Source: an uncultured Lachnospiraceae bacterium (GTDB lineage: Bacteria > Bacillota_A > Clostridia > Lachnospirales > Lachnospiraceae). From it: a stretch of 6,063 nt of DNA. Below the pieces are notes generated by a model. That model did no database searches and was not told where the DNA came from. It saw only the letters and a program-made list of their open reading frames with translations. Shown piece by piece: positions 5,861 to 6,063 of the stretch; the stretch's first letter is position 1, and the number at the start of each line of letters is the position of its first letter. The stretch lies in contig CAMWMM010000329.1 in NCBI GenBank assembly GCA_947175285.1, forward strand, positions 1-6,063, read 5' to 3'. The translations under genes and the position numbers were made by a program.

Positions 5861-6052
5861 ATGCCTACTAATGGTGAAATTATTGAAAGAACCGTACTGG
5901 ATTTTCAAAAGGTACAGGCTCATATGAAAAATGCAAAAAGAGAAAATGCAACAGAAACATATGAGGGTTTGAAAAAAGACTATCGTTCTTTAAAAGCAGT
6001 TCTGACTTCTTTAGGTGTAAATCTGACAGATATTGATGAAATAAAAGAATAG
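5861..6052 (+). CDS. Small hypothetical helical protein, 63 aa
   Basis: A well-formed small gene of unknown function. A strong SD (GGGAGG, 5847-5852) lies 8 nt before ATG 5861; a GTG at 5852 in the same frame overlaps that SD and is not the start. The protein is soluble and highly charged, predicted as two or more helices: IIERTVLDFQKVQAHMKNAK (about 6-25), then ATETYEGLKKDYRSLKAVL (about 30-48), a turn at SLGVNL, and an acidic end DIDEIKE. There is no membrane segment, cysteine or recognised motif. It has its own promoter, so it is transcribed separately from the decayed genes upstream. It contains the second copy of a 15-base repeat whose first copy lies in the debris after relE. Small proteins like this often accompany mobile elements, but nothing here proves it. 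It is complete within the window. Confidence 0.7.
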   Translation: MPTNGEIIERTVLDFQKVQAHMKNAKRENATETYEGLKKDYRSLKAVLTSLGVNLTDIDEIKE

Positions 6053-6063
6053 TGAAATAGTAA

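Larger units (their letters stand above)
5364..6010 (+). repeat. 15-bp direct repeat, copies at 5364-5378 and 5996-6010
   Basis: GCAGTTCTGACTTCT occurs exactly at 5364-5378 and 5996-6010 on the plus strand, 632 bp apart. In both places it can be read in the phase giving AVLTS preceded by Lys (KAVLTS). The second copy is inside the intact 63-aa gene and the first is in debris after relE. The span between copies covers the debris and the immunity-like ORF. It may mark a partial duplication or a recombination relic; a chance 15-mer match in 6 kb is possible but unlikely. Confidence 0.6.

Overview
The window looks like chromosomal DNA from a low-to-mid GC Firmicute, most likely a Clostridia/Lachnospiraceae-type gut anaerobe. 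The grounds are strong AGGAGG-type ribosome binding sites, tightly packed same-strand operons, moderately AT-rich codon use, and a RelB antitoxin of a kind common in that group. This assignment is inference from style and protein resemblance, not a database match.

Region 1 (about 1-4859) reads as one plus-strand transcription unit. It begins with a divergent relative of PurM (AIR synthetase fold), split by a single in-frame TGA at 780-782. The PurM-like frame overlaps by 7 nt a small stand-alone AraC-type DNA-binding protein (989-1378). Twenty bases later come two exporter-fold ABC half-transporters (1399-3060 and 3057-4859) that overlap by ATGA and surely form a heterodimer. An AraC regulator followed by two fused TMD-NBD half-transporters is the layout of YbtA-YbtP-YbtQ-type siderophore loci and of many uncharacterised Firmicute loci. 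The substrate and direction of transport cannot be read from the sequence. The PurM-like protein has lost the recognisable catalytic motifs of AIR synthetase and is probably not a purine enzyme. A sensory or accessory role next to a regulator that has no ligand domain of its own is an attractive guess.

Region 2 (4860-5016) is a 157-bp spacer. It holds a good sigma-A promoter for the next gene, three phased TAAT repeats over its -10, a 10-bp inverted repeat, and on the minus strand a short HTH-looking reading frame that may be a gene remnant.

Region 3 (5017-6063) is an accessory, visibly decayed and more AT-rich stretch. A RelB-type antitoxin gene runs directly into the C-terminal half of a relE toxin gene in another frame. 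The toxin's N-terminal half is missing, so this is a deletion scar that leaves an orphan antitoxin. After it come broken short frames, a 91-codon ORF resembling the C-terminal part of a polymorphic-toxin immunity protein with no ribosome binding site, and finally an intact 63-aa small gene with its own extended -10 promoter and strong RBS. A 15-base sequence is shared exactly between the end of that last gene and the debris just after relE, in the same reading phase.

No rRNA, tRNA, CRISPR array, complete insertion sequence or convincing intrinsic terminator was seen.
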